From contig JALPMN010000618.1 in the NCBI GenBank assembly GCA_024243835.1, forward strand, positions 1 to 37,202: a DNA stretch of 37,202 nucleotides, in the 5' to 3' direction. Within the stretch, counting starts at the first letter, position 1. Each line of letters begins with the position of its first letter. The notes below the pieces were generated by a model. It had not been told where the DNA came from. It saw only the letters and a program-made list of their open reading frames with translations, and made no database searches. A program made the position numbers and the translations under genes. Below are positions 16,980-26,990 of this stretch, in pieces. The stretch comes from Enteropsectra breve. Its lineage: Eukaryota > Microsporidia.

Positions 16980-19076
16980 ATGTACCACACAAACGAGGTT
17001 AAATCCGTGGATCTTCTTGGAAACGACAGCTTCATGAACGAAGAAAAGATTTCTAAAATGTTCATCGCCTTTGTGAAGGAGTACAAAACCACGTATGCAA
17101 CGTACGCACACCAGCTGCATGCGAATATCACCCAGCAGAAGTACCACATGGTGCTGCAGATGGAGCATATGAATCAGTACTCCCCCGAGCTCTACAATCT
17201 CCTTACAACACGACCAACGGTCATAGAAACACTGGAAAAGGCCATCTGTGCCGAGTATTCAGTTCCATATTTTCAGCTCCAGATTATAAGCCACTCCCAG
17301 GTAACGAAGATCAGAAATATCAACGCCTCGAAGAACAACAAAATAATACGCATCCAGGGGATAGTGGTGTCGTGCTCCACTGTTGTTACCAAGCCGAAGG
17401 AGCTCTTCATCACATGCAGAAACTGCCTCTCCTCCAAGCGCGTTAAGGATGTTATTCCCAGGAACTGTGATAATACTGAGTGTCCCATAGATCCCTATAT
17501 AATTCTTCCTGAGAAATCAGTTGTTGAAGATACGCAGTACGTGAAAATACAGGAGTTTTTTGATGACATTCCTGTTGGAGAGACACCCAGGCATTTCAGT
17601 GTTGTTCTGACTAACGGCCTTGTGGATGCCATTTGCCCAGGAAATTCAGTGCAAATCACAGGCGTATTTTCGATCAAAAATCAAAATGAAAAAAGTTTTT
17701 CATATCTTAAGGCACTGGGTGTTGAGCACGAGAAGAACAAGCTCCAGCGCTCGTTTTCAGCGGAGGAAGAGGCTGAGTTCATGCAGATGAGCAGGGATGG
17801 CATCTATGAGAGATTCTCCAAGAGCATCGCCCCAGGTATTCTGGGGATGGCTGATATTAAAAAGGCACTTGCCTGCATGCTCTTTGGCGGAACAAGGCGG
17901 CTGCGCGATGATGGAATTGCGCTCCGTGGAGACATCAATGTGCTTTTGATGGGCGACCCGGGAATTGCAAAGAGCCAGTTGCTTAAGTTCGTAGAGAGTG
18001 TTTCTCCCATTAGTGTTTATACCTCTGGAAAGGGGAGTTCTGCAGCAGGGCTTACTGCCTCGGTAATAAAAGACCGCCATAATGAATTTTACTTGGAGGG
18101 CGGAGCACTGGTTCTGGCAGATGGCGGTGTTTGCTGTATTGATGAGTTTGATAAAATGAACTACAATGATCAGGTGAGTATTCATGAGGCGATGGAGCAG
18201 CAGACTATCAGCATTGCCAAGGCAGGGATTACCACGGTACTGAATACGCGCACAGCTATTCTGGCCGCAGCGAATCCTGCGTTTGGGCGCTACGATGATT
18301 TTAAGACTCCTGAGGCTAACATTGAAATGGCCTCTACAATTCTGAGTCGTTTTGATTGTATTTTTATTATCAGGGATGTGGCAGGGGAAAATGACCGGAT
18401 AATTGCGGAACACGTTTTACGGCTGCACACGCGCAGCAAGGCAGCTGGATCTAATGCTAATGTTAATGGTAGTTCTAATGTTAATGCTAATGTTAATGAT
18501 AGCTCTAATGTTAATGACAGCATGGAGGAAGAGCCCGCGAAGGCAAATGAGTTCCTGAGTGTGGATAAAATGAGAAGATACATCCAATATGCCAAGGCAA
18601 AAGTAGCGCCAGTGATTTCAAATGGCGCAGCTGCAAAGCTGAGTGGATTTTATGTGCAGATCAGGCAGGAAGTGGCAGAGGCAGATGGAGCCAAGAAGGG
18701 CATTCCAATCACAGTGAGGCAGCTGGAGGCAATCGTGAGAATCGGAGAGGCACTGGCCAAAATGGAACTGAGCAGCATTGTGACCGAAAAGCACATGGAC
18801 GAGGCCATCAGAATATTCCAGGTGAGCACAATGAGTGCTGTGGCACAGGGGCACATGGTGGAGGGAATGGTGAGACCAGCATTCTTTGAGGAGATTGAGG
18901 ATATCGTTGCTAAGATCAAGGATATCATGCCAGTGGGATCATCTAAGAAATATTCTGATCTGTACGCAGTGATTAAGAAAAATGATGGCTTAATTAGAAA
19001 GGCTGTTGATTATATGGTGAAGCAGAACAAGCTGGTTAGCAAGGACTATGGGCGGATACTTGTCAGGCTCCCGTGA
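16980..19076 (+). CDS. MCM5: Replicative helicase subunit MCM5
   Basis: 698-aa MCM2-7 subunit. The paralog is set by CPIDPYIILP after the zinc finger, GETPRH, and VYTSGKGSSAAGLTASV with an 'ISKSIAP'-like SKSIAPGILG, as in Mcm5. Zinc finger: C146-x2-C149 and C163-x4-C168. Walker A G325-D-P-G-I-A-K-S-Q333 (Ile where Thr is usual), Walker B C386-I-D-E-F-D, sensor region AAANPAFGRYD, arginine finger S456-R-F-D. The C-terminal winged helix is intact. A linker at about 489-515 carries an Asn/Ser/Val repeat (NANVN, NVND units) coded by imperfect aatgtt repeats. That linker lies after the AAA+ core and should not affect catalysis. Functions in the CMG helicase. Faces the convergent DDX60-like gene. 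Confidence 0.96.
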   Translation: MYHTNEVKSVDLLGNDSFMNEEKISKMFIAFVKEYKTTYATYAHQLHANITQQKYHMVLQMEHMNQYSPELYNLLTTRPTVIETLEKAICAEYSVPYFQLQIISHSQVTKIRNINASKNNKIIRIQGIVVSCSTVVTKPKELFITCRNCLSSKRVKDVIPRNCDNTECPIDPYIILPEKSVVEDTQYVKIQEFFDDIPVGETPRHFSVVLTNGLVDAICPGNSVQITGVFSIKNQNEKSFSYLKALGVEHEKNKLQRSFSAEEEAEFMQMSRDGIYERFSKSIAPGILGMADIKKALACMLFGGTRRLRDDGIALRGDINVLLMGDPGIAKSQLLKFVESVSPISVYTSGKGSSAAGLTASVIKDRHNEFYLEGGALVLADGGVCCIDEFDKMNYNDQVSIHEAMEQQTISIAKAGITTVLNTRTAILAAANPAFGRYDDFKTPEANIEMASTILSRFDCIFIIRDVAGENDRIIAEHVLRLHTRSKAAGSNANVNGSSNVNANVNDSSNVNDSMEEEPAKANEFLSVDKMRRYIQYAKAKVAPVISNGAAAKLSGFYVQIRQEVAEADGAKKGIPITVRQLEAIVRIGEALAKMELSSIVTEKHMDEAIRIFQVSTMSAVAQGHMVEGMVRPAFFEEIEDIVAKIKDIMPVGSSKKYSDLYAVIKKNDGLIRKAVDYMVKQNKLVSKDYGRILVRLP

Positions 19077-19611
19077 TGTTAAAATAATTTGCTAAAATAT
19101 ATACTAAAATAATTTACAATATTTTACAATAATCTAACTAATATATCTTATTTATTCTAATATAATCTAATACATCTTATTTATTCCTTATTTGTAATGA
19201 TAATGGTTTTATAACTGTATTTAATATTTGAAGTAGATAAAGGGCTCGTCTTTACTCTATAATATTAAAAGAGAAGCGCCTTTATTACTCATCCTATAGT
19301 TAGTTTAGGTGTGAAATAGAGTTGTAATTTTTATTATGAAATTTTTATTTCTTTTGATTTAATTGTTTCTTTTCCCTGAACTAAAAGAGAATACTATCAT
19401 AAAGCATAATAATGCTATTTGAATCACAACCAAGTAGCATATGAAAGAAAAAAGAATCCCTTCAGAGGGGATAATAAAGAGATAGGATTCTTTTGTTACT
19501 AAAGTAGTAACTATAAAGTATTGCTGGACCCATTCAATATCATAAGGATAGAAACTCTATTATGAAAGGAAACACAGTGATTAAAACCAAAAATAAAGAT
19601 ATTAAATTTTA
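19077..19611. other. Convergent 3' spacer with two hairpins
   Basis: Between the stops of MCM5 (+) and the helicase (-). AAAAGAATCC (19450-19459) pairs perfectly with GGATTCTTTT (19485-19494), and the interior has a secondary CCC/GGG stem. Immediately after it, GTTACT and AGTAAC (19495-19511) form a second small hairpin. They may end or separate converging transcripts, but this is inference. Confidence 0.5.
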
Positions 19612-22600
19612 TTAGCTGAACATCTCAAGGAACTTGTCATTAAACCTCTTATAGACAGCCCTCAGCACCTTTAGACGCTCATCATCCTTCTCGTAATGCA
19701 TCTCCATCATACCAATTAGCCGCTCAATCACAAAATTCACACGATTTAAGCTCTTCCACAGCTGTCCCTCGTCTATTCCGTTATTATTCAGGATCTTAAC
19801 AGGAGATCCGTGCAGATAGAAATCATAAATATAGCTGTTCTTCTCACGCTCAATAAGATAAACAAATGATCTGCAGTACACCAGCGGCTCTCGGCTCATA
19901 TTGTCGAGACTCTTCATTTCATTGCTGTAAAACTGGCGCAGATTGGCACGATAAATGCTGTTGAGCGCCTTAATGGCCTCCAGTGTTGCACTGCTCTTCA
20001 GCTGCTCCAGTCTGTATGAAGACAGGCTCAGTGCACCCATTTTCTGTTCAAGATTTGCATTTCCAACGAATATTTCCCTCACTTCAAAAAGATGTGCAAT
20101 GAGCTTCATTAGCTCCTTTTCCTCAAAGTCTATTTTATTTTCATGAAGCAGCCAGCCCAAAATAAAGATTCCTGGATCATCGTTCTTGCATGTCACAAAA
20201 AGATCCCACAAATAGCTTTTAGAATGGATAAATTTGTACAGATAGCTCTGAAGCTTGAAGAACGCCTGTCTGCTGCTGCGATAGCCCAGGCCAAGCGTAT
20301 ATTTGTTCTTCCAAGCACTGTCATTATTGCTATCTTCATCACTGGCTCTGCTATTTTTACTATCATTTGTATTAGTAAATTCACTAGTTAATATGTTGTT
20401 ACTATTTTCATTCACTGCTGTAGTATTATTTTCATCTGTGCTATCAGAAAGTGATATCAGGCGATTGGAAAATAACGGATTCTCAAGAATGCTGTCAGAA
20501 ACGCCATCGTACAAATAGCTGCTGTTGCTGTTGATGTACCCGCCAAGGACATTCGGCAGATTGCTCGTCAGGAGACTCTTCACACGCACAGCACTCATTC
20601 CGTAAAACACGACATTTCCAAGAGTGTCGTAGCCGCGTCTTCCTGCACGCCCGCTCATCTGCTTGAAATTCATCGGATCAAGCTCCAAAGAGTCACCTGC
20701 AAATACAACCGTCCTGCAGGGCATGTTGATTCCAAGTGCAAGCGTTTCAGTGGCAAACAGCACCCTCACGTGCTTTTTCCTGAATAAAATTTCCATTGCT
20801 GATCGGTACTTCCTGCTCATTCCATCGCTGTGCACACCGATGCCCCGGTAAATCATGTCTCTATAAACACCGTTGTTTATATTTCCAAGCTCTCCATCGA
20901 CTTCATAGTCGCTCAGTTTAGTCAGTGGATCCAAAAATGTGTATTTAATATCCCTTGTTTCAGGTTCTACCATTATCTCGCTCGTTATGCTGTCCTCGAT
21001 CCACGAGTCCTTTGTCTTCTCTGCATCTCTGTTCCTCTTGCTCTCCTTCTTCATCTTCTCCATTGCTTTGTCTCTCTTCCGTTCTGTGTCCATTTTCTCC
21101 AGTTCCTTGTATACACGTTTCGCCAGTCTGTTTATCAGCTCTCTGTCCGTATTAAAAATAATGACAGGAAGCATATTGGAATTGCGTAGCTTAAAAAGAA
21201 GATCCAAGATATTCCTGGCCAGATATTCCTCGGTAGGCGCAATGCTCTCAAGCGGATTTCCTGCTGAATTGATAAACTTAAGATGCGAAGCCTCGCCCAA
21301 AAGCATTTTATGAACCTCATCAACCTGCTCCTCGCTCAAAATACCCTCCTTGATCCACTTCTCTACTGTTGCCAGCAGATGCCTCTCGTAGTCCTTGATG
21401 TCCCGCTTGCAGATTATGTTGCTTTTAAAGAACTTCTTTGGCGCCAGTTTTTTAATCATTTTTTTCTGATCTTCTTTAAGAACTATGTAAATGAAGTAGT
21501 ATAAGTTGAGAAGATCTTCAGGAAGGAAATGAATGTCATTACCAAATCCGTAGTCTTTGAGGTGTCTGTGGGAGTAGGCGAACATGTAGTTGATAGGGAC
21601 AAGCTTCCACTCTTCAGCATTGCTATCGTTATTCATATTAATACTATTTATACCATTTTCATTAATTTTATTATCATTAATGTCAGCACTGCAAGACTCA
21701 GCATAGAGCCAGGGCTTAAGCTCGCAGAAGCGCTCACGGTGCTCCACCAGCACACACTCACGGCCCTTGGACTCTTCGATGCGCTTGAACCAGCGGTAAA
21801 AACTGTCAAGATTTCCAAGCGTAGCACTCAACAGCAAAATGGGGCAGCGTGCCATGTGGATGCAGCGCTCAAGTGAAACACCAAGCTCTGGATCATTTAT
21901 CTTGTGCACCTCATCAACAATCAGATAGCGAATATTCTCAACGACATTGCTTAATATCGCATTAAAATCTTTGCTGTCTTTTGATACAGGTTTTTTAGAT
22001 AACGAAGGGCTGTTCTGCAGTAGACTCTCAAGCATCGATGGGATGGTAATAAGAACCTGGCAGTTGAATGGCTCGATACTGAAATCGCTCATAAGGGTGC
22101 CTTGGAGAGACTTGCGGCAGTTCTTGGGCGTAAAACGCGCGTAAATATCAGCAGAAACCTGATTTACAAGCGCCTTAGTGGGGAGACAAAACACAACAAC
22201 TTCATTGTTGGAGTCCCTCAGTATTTTTTCAATCGCGTAAAAACAGATGAATGTTTTGCCTGAGGATGTTGGTGCTGCAACAACAGCAGACTTTGCACTG
22301 TCAACGGCATCCAGAAGATCAATCTGCCAGCGATCAGGATCGAAAGGCACTCGACTGTCCTTCCTGGTGCCCAAAGTACGTTTCAGATGCTCTCCGGCGT
22401 ATTTTAGCTGGAAATAAAGATCAATGTCATTCGGGGAAGCAGTGGCCTTTGTCTTAAACGGAAGTTCCATCGAAAGACCGTTGTTCTGCATAATCTCATG
22501 GACAGTTGCTTCAAAACCTGCATCTATGAGTTTAACAAAGACAAACTCCAGCTCGCCGCTATTGATATTCTCTTTCACAGCTTTGTTCGTTTCTTTATTA

Positions 22601-23982
22601 TTAGTTTCTCTAATAGAATTCTCCTTAGTAGAATTTTCATCTGTGCTGAATATCGTTGGCTTAATAAGTCCATAGGACTCAAGATACGCAAGACACTCAA
22701 GATAAAGCGGAACAAGAACTCGCTCATCGATGCTCTCGCCACGTCTCTTAAGAGACCAGATGTCCATATAAAGCTCTATCTTCAGGAGACTGAGTTTTCT
22801 TGTGATATAATCATTATCCAGTTTTATTTTCTCAATAAATTCCTTCTTAGCCTTTAAATTAGTTAATTTGCTGTAATTTCCAAAGAAGCCACGCAGCCAC
22901 AAATTGTCTGCCTTTTCCTTCTCGAGACGTATTCGGTTGGCATTGTCTGCTATTATCTTTTCCATCTTCTTGCTTACCTTTTTGCTCTTGGGCTCTTCCT
23001 TGTTGCATATTATTCGGCTGTACTGAAACTGTCCATCGTACATGCTGCGTGCTGAACGCATGATGTTGTTCAAATGGAATCTGTTTGGTGTGTTTTGTAT
23101 CACCGGCATTATAAGCTCCAGATCCTTTCCGCTCCACTGCTTGTCGGTCTGCAGATCCTCCATGCTGCACATCGTGCTGCTTGTTGCGTTGATGTAGCGC
23201 CTGCTTGTTAAAATTCTTCCATCGCAGTACAAAAAGCGGGAGGCATCGCCAAGAGCCGCACTGTTGTGGCTAAAAAGCAGCTCTAGCAAAGCGCTGGGCA
23301 GTGGATGCTCAAGGGGCTCATAGCTCCAGCTGTGCTCGAAATTCTCGAACTCCTTGTTTAAGCTGTCGACTGTAAAGCCGTAGTGCTCCAGAGCTTCATT
23401 AATATCGCTATTAATATTAATTTCACTATTAATATTAATATTCTTTGGATTATCGCTTTTATACTTTATGTCAAGATTCAGAATGGGGCTGTAGACACTG
23501 CAGAATATAAACGGAAGCTCATACTTGATGTTGTTTAAAATACCAACATAAAGACCGGTTGACAGCAGGAAGAGATTCAGCTCGCTTCTGTTGCTCGATG
23601 AAAGCGCAAGCGCAATCTTCTCGTCAGAAAAGTTCACCGCAGAATATGTTGACGGCGAAATACCGCTGTCCCGCTGAACAGCACTGATCAGAGCCAGAAG
23701 AATATTGTCAAAATAAATATCACCTGTCAGCTCGTAGAAATAGCGGAGATCTTGGGAGGAGAACTCAGTGATGCTGCTGATGAGATATCTGAAGTGAGAA
23801 ATAACGGTCTGTGAGGGTAGTTCCTTTATATCCAGCGAGTATCTCTCAACGGCATCGAAAATAACACTGTTCAGATCTAAAAGCACATAGCCAATGCCTG
23901 TGAAAGTGGTCGTTATATTGACGTAGTTAGGGTGTTGCCTGAGTAAAATATTTTCAGATTTGGCTGAAATGGTTGTTTCCAT
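19612..23982 (-). CDS. DDX60-type Ski2-like DExH-box helicase
   Basis: 1456 aa from the start used here. Helicase core in order: DRWQIDLLDAV (Q-like region), Walker A A-P-T-S-S-G-K-T (about 570-577), PTKALVNQV, DEVH (about 690-693), SAT (about 719-721), IIFNTDRE, GIGVHSDGMSRKYR, ATETLALGINMP (about 1077-1088), FAGDSLELDPMNFKQMSGRAGRRG (motif VI). The GINMP, FAGDS and 'QMSGRAGRRG' stretch and the large N-terminal extension match DDX60/DDX60L and fungal relatives better than Ski2, Mtr4 or Brr2. Four Asn/Ser/Glu-rich inserts (near 180-195, 448-476, 767-790 and 1190-1225) are low complexity. Role presumably RNA surveillance. Start: an upstream in-frame ATG at 24054 would add 24 residues; the ATG at 23982 is directly preceded by CCC and AAAATTTT elements, so I prefer it. 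Confidence 0.85.
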   Translation of the reverse strand: METTISAKSENILLRQHPNYVNITTTFTGIGYVLLDLNSVIFDAVERYSLDIKELPSQTVISHFRYLISSITEFSSQDLRYFYELTGDIYFDNILLALISAVQRDSGISPSTYSAVNFSDEKIALALSSSNRSELNLFLLSTGLYVGILNNIKYELPFIFCSVYSPILNLDIKYKSDNPKNININSEININSDINEALEHYGFTVDSLNKEFENFEHSWSYEPLEHPLPSALLELLFSHNSAALGDASRFLYCDGRILTSRRYINATSSTMCSMEDLQTDKQWSGKDLELIMPVIQNTPNRFHLNNIMRSARSMYDGQFQYSRIICNKEEPKSKKVSKKMEKIIADNANRIRLEKEKADNLWLRGFFGNYSKLTNLKAKKEFIEKIKLDNDYITRKLSLLKIELYMDIWSLKRRGESIDERVLVPLYLECLAYLESYGLIKPTIFSTDENSTKENSIRETNNKETNKAVKENINSGELEFVFVKLIDAGFEATVHEIMQNNGLSMELPFKTKATASPNDIDLYFQLKYAGEHLKRTLGTRKDSRVPFDPDRWQIDLLDAVDSAKSAVVAAPTSSGKTFICFYAIEKILRDSNNEVVVFCLPTKALVNQVSADIYARFTPKNCRKSLQGTLMSDFSIEPFNCQVLITIPSMLESLLQNSPSLSKKPVSKDSKDFNAILSNVVENIRYLIVDEVHKINDPELGVSLERCIHMARCPILLLSATLGNLDSFYRWFKRIEESKGRECVLVEHRERFCELKPWLYAESCSADINDNKINENGINSINMNNDSNAEEWKLVPINYMFAYSHRHLKDYGFGNDIHFLPEDLLNLYYFIYIVLKEDQKKMIKKLAPKKFFKSNIICKRDIKDYERHLLATVEKWIKEGILSEEQVDEVHKMLLGEASHLKFINSAGNPLESIAPTEEYLARNILDLLFKLRNSNMLPVIIFNTDRELINRLAKRVYKELEKMDTERKRDKAMEKMKKESKRNRDAEKTKDSWIEDSITSEIMVEPETRDIKYTFLDPLTKLSDYEVDGELGNINNGVYRDMIYRGIGVHSDGMSRKYRSAMEILFRKKHVRVLFATETLALGINMPCRTVVFAGDSLELDPMNFKQMSGRAGRRGYDTLGNVVFYGMSAVRVKSLLTSNLPNVLGGYINSNSSYLYDGVSDSILENPLFSNRLISLSDSTDENNTTAVNENSNNILTSEFTNTNDSKNSRASDEDSNNDSAWKNKYTLGLGYRSSRQAFFKLQSYLYKFIHSKSYLWDLFVTCKNDDPGIFILGWLLHENKIDFEEKELMKLIAHLFEVREIFVGNANLEQKMGALSLSSYRLEQLKSSATLEAIKALNSIYRANLRQFYSNEMKSLDNMSREPLVYCRSFVYLIEREKNSYIYDFYLHGSPVKILNNNGIDEGQLWKSLNRVNFVIERLIGMMEMHYEKDDERLKVLRAVYKRFNDKFLEMFS

Positions 23983-24007
23983 GGGCTGAAAATTTTTTAA
24001 AATTTTT
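23983..24007 (-). promoter_or_regulatory. CCC plus doubled AAAATTTT signal of the helicase gene
   Basis: Read on the minus strand: AAAATTTT twice, then CCC touching the ATG at 23982. This decides between two possible starts. Confidence 0.7.
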
Positions 24008-24525
24008 ATGGTGTTTACTAAGTGCAAACAACACTGGAGTTGTGACAGGAACAAATAAATAGCACTTATTCAATACAGAATTAAAAACAGGGCAAATATA
24101 TAGTTTTATGGCTGCTTCGCATATTTGTAGCGAATAAATCTAATATATTTTCATTGTTGAACAAATGGGTTATCTAAAATATTCACTTTTAGGATAAGAG
24201 CCCTAGTTATAAGCTAAAATAGTAGTTGGGATATTGCAATTTTGTTTAAAAAGTTTGCCATTTTAAGTTAAAAGCACGCTTTCAATAAGTTATCGAGTAA
24301 GCAAACATGATATTTTTTAACATTGCATTCAACTATTAAGTTTTGCATAACAAGTTCTAAGCTTTCTAAGTCAAACACGATAAAGATCTTTGAACATACT
24401 TTATACATAGACTTTAAACTAATAATAATGAATACCTGAAGCAAAGTAAGATACGCATTGTAATTACGGCATTCGCATGCCAAAATAAGCTAAAGATTAC
24501 TTTAAATAAATATTTTAAATAAGCC
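24008..24525. other. Spacer helicase-PITP, nothing identified
   Basis: AT-rich. A short minus-strand frame (24268-24483) lacks a start signal and coding character. No RNA gene seen. Confidence 0.4.
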
Positions 24526-25383
24526 TTACTTCTTTTCCTCCATTTTGATTAAGAAGCGCTCTATCATGTCCTCCTCCATCTTGCAAAGATCTTCCTCCGA
24601 GAGATCCTTCCACTCATCATAGCTCTCAATGATCTGCTTCTGAACATCCAAGAGCATGTTCTGGAGATGCTTTTCTATTTCACCTGCGATCCATCCCATT
24701 CCGAATTTGTTGACACTCACTTCCAAAGACTTGTAGAGAATTGATACCGGGTAGTTCTTCTGCCAGTCTCCTGAATAATCCCGGTCACCAGCACTCATAA
24801 GCTCGCGCTTTCCGGCAGTTCTAAAATCGAGAGAATCGATTTTAAGCGGCTCCTCCAGCTCAAAGGGATTCTCCCTGGCCTTTTTTGTTGCAAGAGTTTT
24901 AATATAAAGAGAAAATGTTTTTTCATCAAAATACCTGTTTTTGTAATACGTTGTTCCACTGTGCATTGAACCGTTGTCCTCCTCGTCCTTTTTACTCTCG
25001 TCGAGGGATGTCACTGATATCTTTCTAACATCAACTGCTGCCAGCTCTCCCTCGGCATTTACAGCCCTAGCGTCTATCTTTTTGACATTCTTGATTTCAT
25101 TGTCCTCCGTTACTACTTTGTAGATTTCCATGTGCGTGGAAAACTCATCAACAACACACGCATCATCAGGAATAAGCTTTCTGATCACATACGGCACTTT
25201 CTTCTGTACGTTCATTACCTTGTGGGTCGCGATGGACTTGTTTCCATTCTCTTCTGACTTTCTGTGATACACGATCTGTACCTCGGAAGTCGTGAGCTTC
25301 GTAAGGATGTATCGGCTCCCCTTCCTATATTCCTGGAGCGTGAACGGAATCTCTATCTTCAGAATCTTCTTCTTTGTAGACAT
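24526..25383 (-). CDS. Class I phosphatidylinositol transfer protein (PITP, START-like)
   Basis: 285 aa, the usual size of single-domain PITPs (about 270). Opens KIEIPFTLQEYRKGSRY as in PITP-alpha (ILPVSVDEYQVGQLY). T53-H-K55 corresponds to the inositol-headgroup Thr59/Lys61 pair of animal PITP, followed by VPYVIRKLIPDDA. The C-terminal lid region GDWQKNYPVSILYKSLEVSVNKFG, then the helix and WKDLSEEDLCKMEEDM, is the conserved WVDLTMDDIRRMEEE block. An acidic insert at about 128-140 is variable. Moves PI (and probably PC) between membranes and supports phosphoinositide signalling and secretion. CCCC at 25386-25389, two bases before the ATG, confirms the start. Confidence 0.92.
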   Translation of the reverse strand: MSTKKKILKIEIPFTLQEYRKGSRYILTKLTTSEVQIVYHRKSEENGNKSIATHKVMNVQKKVPYVIRKLIPDDACVVDEFSTHMEIYKVVTEDNEIKNVKKIDARAVNAEGELAAVDVRKISVTSLDESKKDEEDNGSMHSGTTYYKNRYFDEKTFSLYIKTLATKKARENPFELEEPLKIDSLDFRTAGKRELMSAGDRDYSGDWQKNYPVSILYKSLEVSVNKFGMGWIAGEIEKHLQNMLLDVQKQIIESYDEWKDLSEEDLCKMEEDMIERFLIKMEEKK

Positions 25384-25671
25384 TGGGGCTATTTTTGAGG
25401 CGTTCCTTTAAGCAAAAAAGGGGCATAAGGGGAAATGTAAAGGGCACGTCCATTTTTCATTTAACTCTTAAATTTACATATGAAACATCTACGAAGAACT
25501 TTAAAGTAATGTATATTCTTGTTATTTAACCATTACAATGATATTTCTATCTAGTGGCATGGCTAATGGCTGTGGTGCAGCTTTAAAAAAAGATTCATTT
25601 ATAAAATCATAGCAGCATACAACTCATTTTATATTTTTTATACCATGAATAGTTATTAATTTTATTTTTTA

Positions 25672-25743
25672 TCCCGGTTCGTCTAACGGTTAGGATACTA
25701 GATTTTCACTCTAGTGGTCAGGGTTCGATTCCCTGGCTGGGAA
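25672..25743 (+). tRNA. tRNA-Glu (anticodon TTC)
   Basis: 72 nt, intronless. Acceptor TCCCGGT/GCTGGGA (two G-T pairs), anticodon stem CTAGA/TCTAG around TTTTCAC giving TTC, T arm CAGGG/CCCTG around TTCGATT, discriminator A. A T5 run at 25745-25749 follows as terminator. Confidence 0.96.
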
Positions 25744-25744
25744 A

Positions 25745-25749
25745 TTTTT
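25745..25749 (+). terminator. Pol III terminator of tRNA-Glu
   Basis: Five T starting two bases after the discriminator base. Confidence 0.7.
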
Positions 25750-25998
25750 GTAAAATATTTTTAAGCAAAGTTCAAGTATCAGCTATAAAGCTTTTTTATT
25801 CCAAGAATTTTTTAAAGAATACAGCTTTCTTATATACAATTGCCTTTGTATTGATCATAACCTATAGTAAATTATTCGATATTTATTTACATACGAATAT
25901 ACTTTGGCTGATAAGACATTATTATAAAAACTAAACATGAAATCGTTCAGTAACTTAATAGCCCAGGTAATTTAGATAAATTTATTTAGTGGTGCCGT

Positions 25999-26985
25999 TT
26001 AAGGATGAAACACTTTATGGAGCACAGACACTTTTATTTTTTCCAATACACTCCTTATCGCCATATTTAGTTCCTCATTTGATTCTGCTCCTGAAAGCTC
26101 TTTCGCCAAAGTATCGAATGCTGGAATTGCGGCGGGATGCCCTAGACAGGCCCAGCTACGCGTTGTAAAAAAGGTCGCATAGGTGCCAGGATCCAATCTA
26201 ACTTTGGCATCGTTCTGTGAGTTTGCAAAAATGCCTTCTATCGTTGTCTTTTTCTCTTCGGTCAAAATCTCTTCTGGATTGGCTTTTAGTTGAGAGCTAA
26301 TTCTATCCTCCTGCGAAGCAAAGCATAGCACAAATGCATTTCTAAAAAATGCATCGCTTTCAATAATGAGCCGCATTTCTTCTTGATCAAGCCTCATATA
26401 AACACCACTCCCAGTAATAAAATATAAATCATATGGGGTTAGCCGCAAAAACACTCCTGCAAGCATGTATTTAGAAGGAGCTGAAACAGCACCGCCATAT
26501 TGTTGGCTTTGAGTATCTGCAGTACGGATATTAGAAACTTCCTCCTCAGAAAGCCGGGCATCCAAGACCAAATTTCCAACACGTATCTCTCCAGGCCTCG
26601 TTATTAAAGTAGCACGCGAACCTTCCGTCAAGCTTTTTTGAAGAACTTCCAAGATTGAATCAAGAATCTCGAGTTTGAGTCTATTTTCACGTTCATTTAG
26701 AATACTGCTTGCTCTACAGGCGGAGGAGGTTACGGGCCCGACTGTCAGCTTGTCAAAATAATTTAAAAATGCGTCTTGAAACGAATTGGTGCTTTTAGGA
26801 GTCAGATTCACAACCGACTCACTTATCTTCGTGTATACTCCTCCAACGACATAATTTTGATTTCCATAACGGGCACTACTCGCTGCAGCGAGGCTCGGAT
26901 TTACACCGCTCGATTCAGGTTCTAGCACTAACCATCTTAATTTTGCTGCTAAGACTAAACTAAGAAGGATGATTAGTCTCTTCAT
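25999..26985 (-). CDS. Secreted orphan protein, 328 aa
   Basis: No family recognised. From the ATG at 26985 it starts MKRLIILLSLVLAAKL, a short basic n-region and hydrophobic core of a signal peptide with likely cleavage around residues 14-20. No later membrane helix, so secretion is predicted. The mature part is Ser/Ala/Leu-rich and mixed alpha/beta, with a few cysteines (about four) and no zinc or catalytic motif seen. An in-frame ATG 40 codons upstream would bury the signal peptide. The ATG at 26985 has CCC two bases upstream and an AAATTTTT element about 26-33 bases before the ATG, so it is the preferred start. Neighbours are a tRNA and a family A pseudogene. Candidate effector by context only. 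Confidence 0.75.
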   Translation of the reverse strand: MKRLIILLSLVLAAKLRWLVLEPESSGVNPSLAAASSARYGNQNYVVGGVYTKISESVVNLTPKSTNSFQDAFLNYFDKLTVGPVTSSACRASSILNERENRLKLEILDSILEVLQKSLTEGSRATLITRPGEIRVGNLVLDARLSEEEVSNIRTADTQSQQYGGAVSAPSKYMLAGVFLRLTPYDLYFITGSGVYMRLDQEEMRLIIESDAFFRNAFVLCFASQEDRISSQLKANPEEILTEEKKTTIEGIFANSQNDAKVRLDPGTYATFFTTRSWACLGHPAAIPAFDTLAKELSGAESNEELNMAIRSVLEKIKVSVLHKVFHP

Positions 26986-26990
26986 AAGGG

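Noticed and set aside
24011..24054. Upstream ATG of the helicase gene (24 extra residues)
   Set aside because: The downstream ATG has CCC touching it and AAAATTTT elements that would otherwise be coding.
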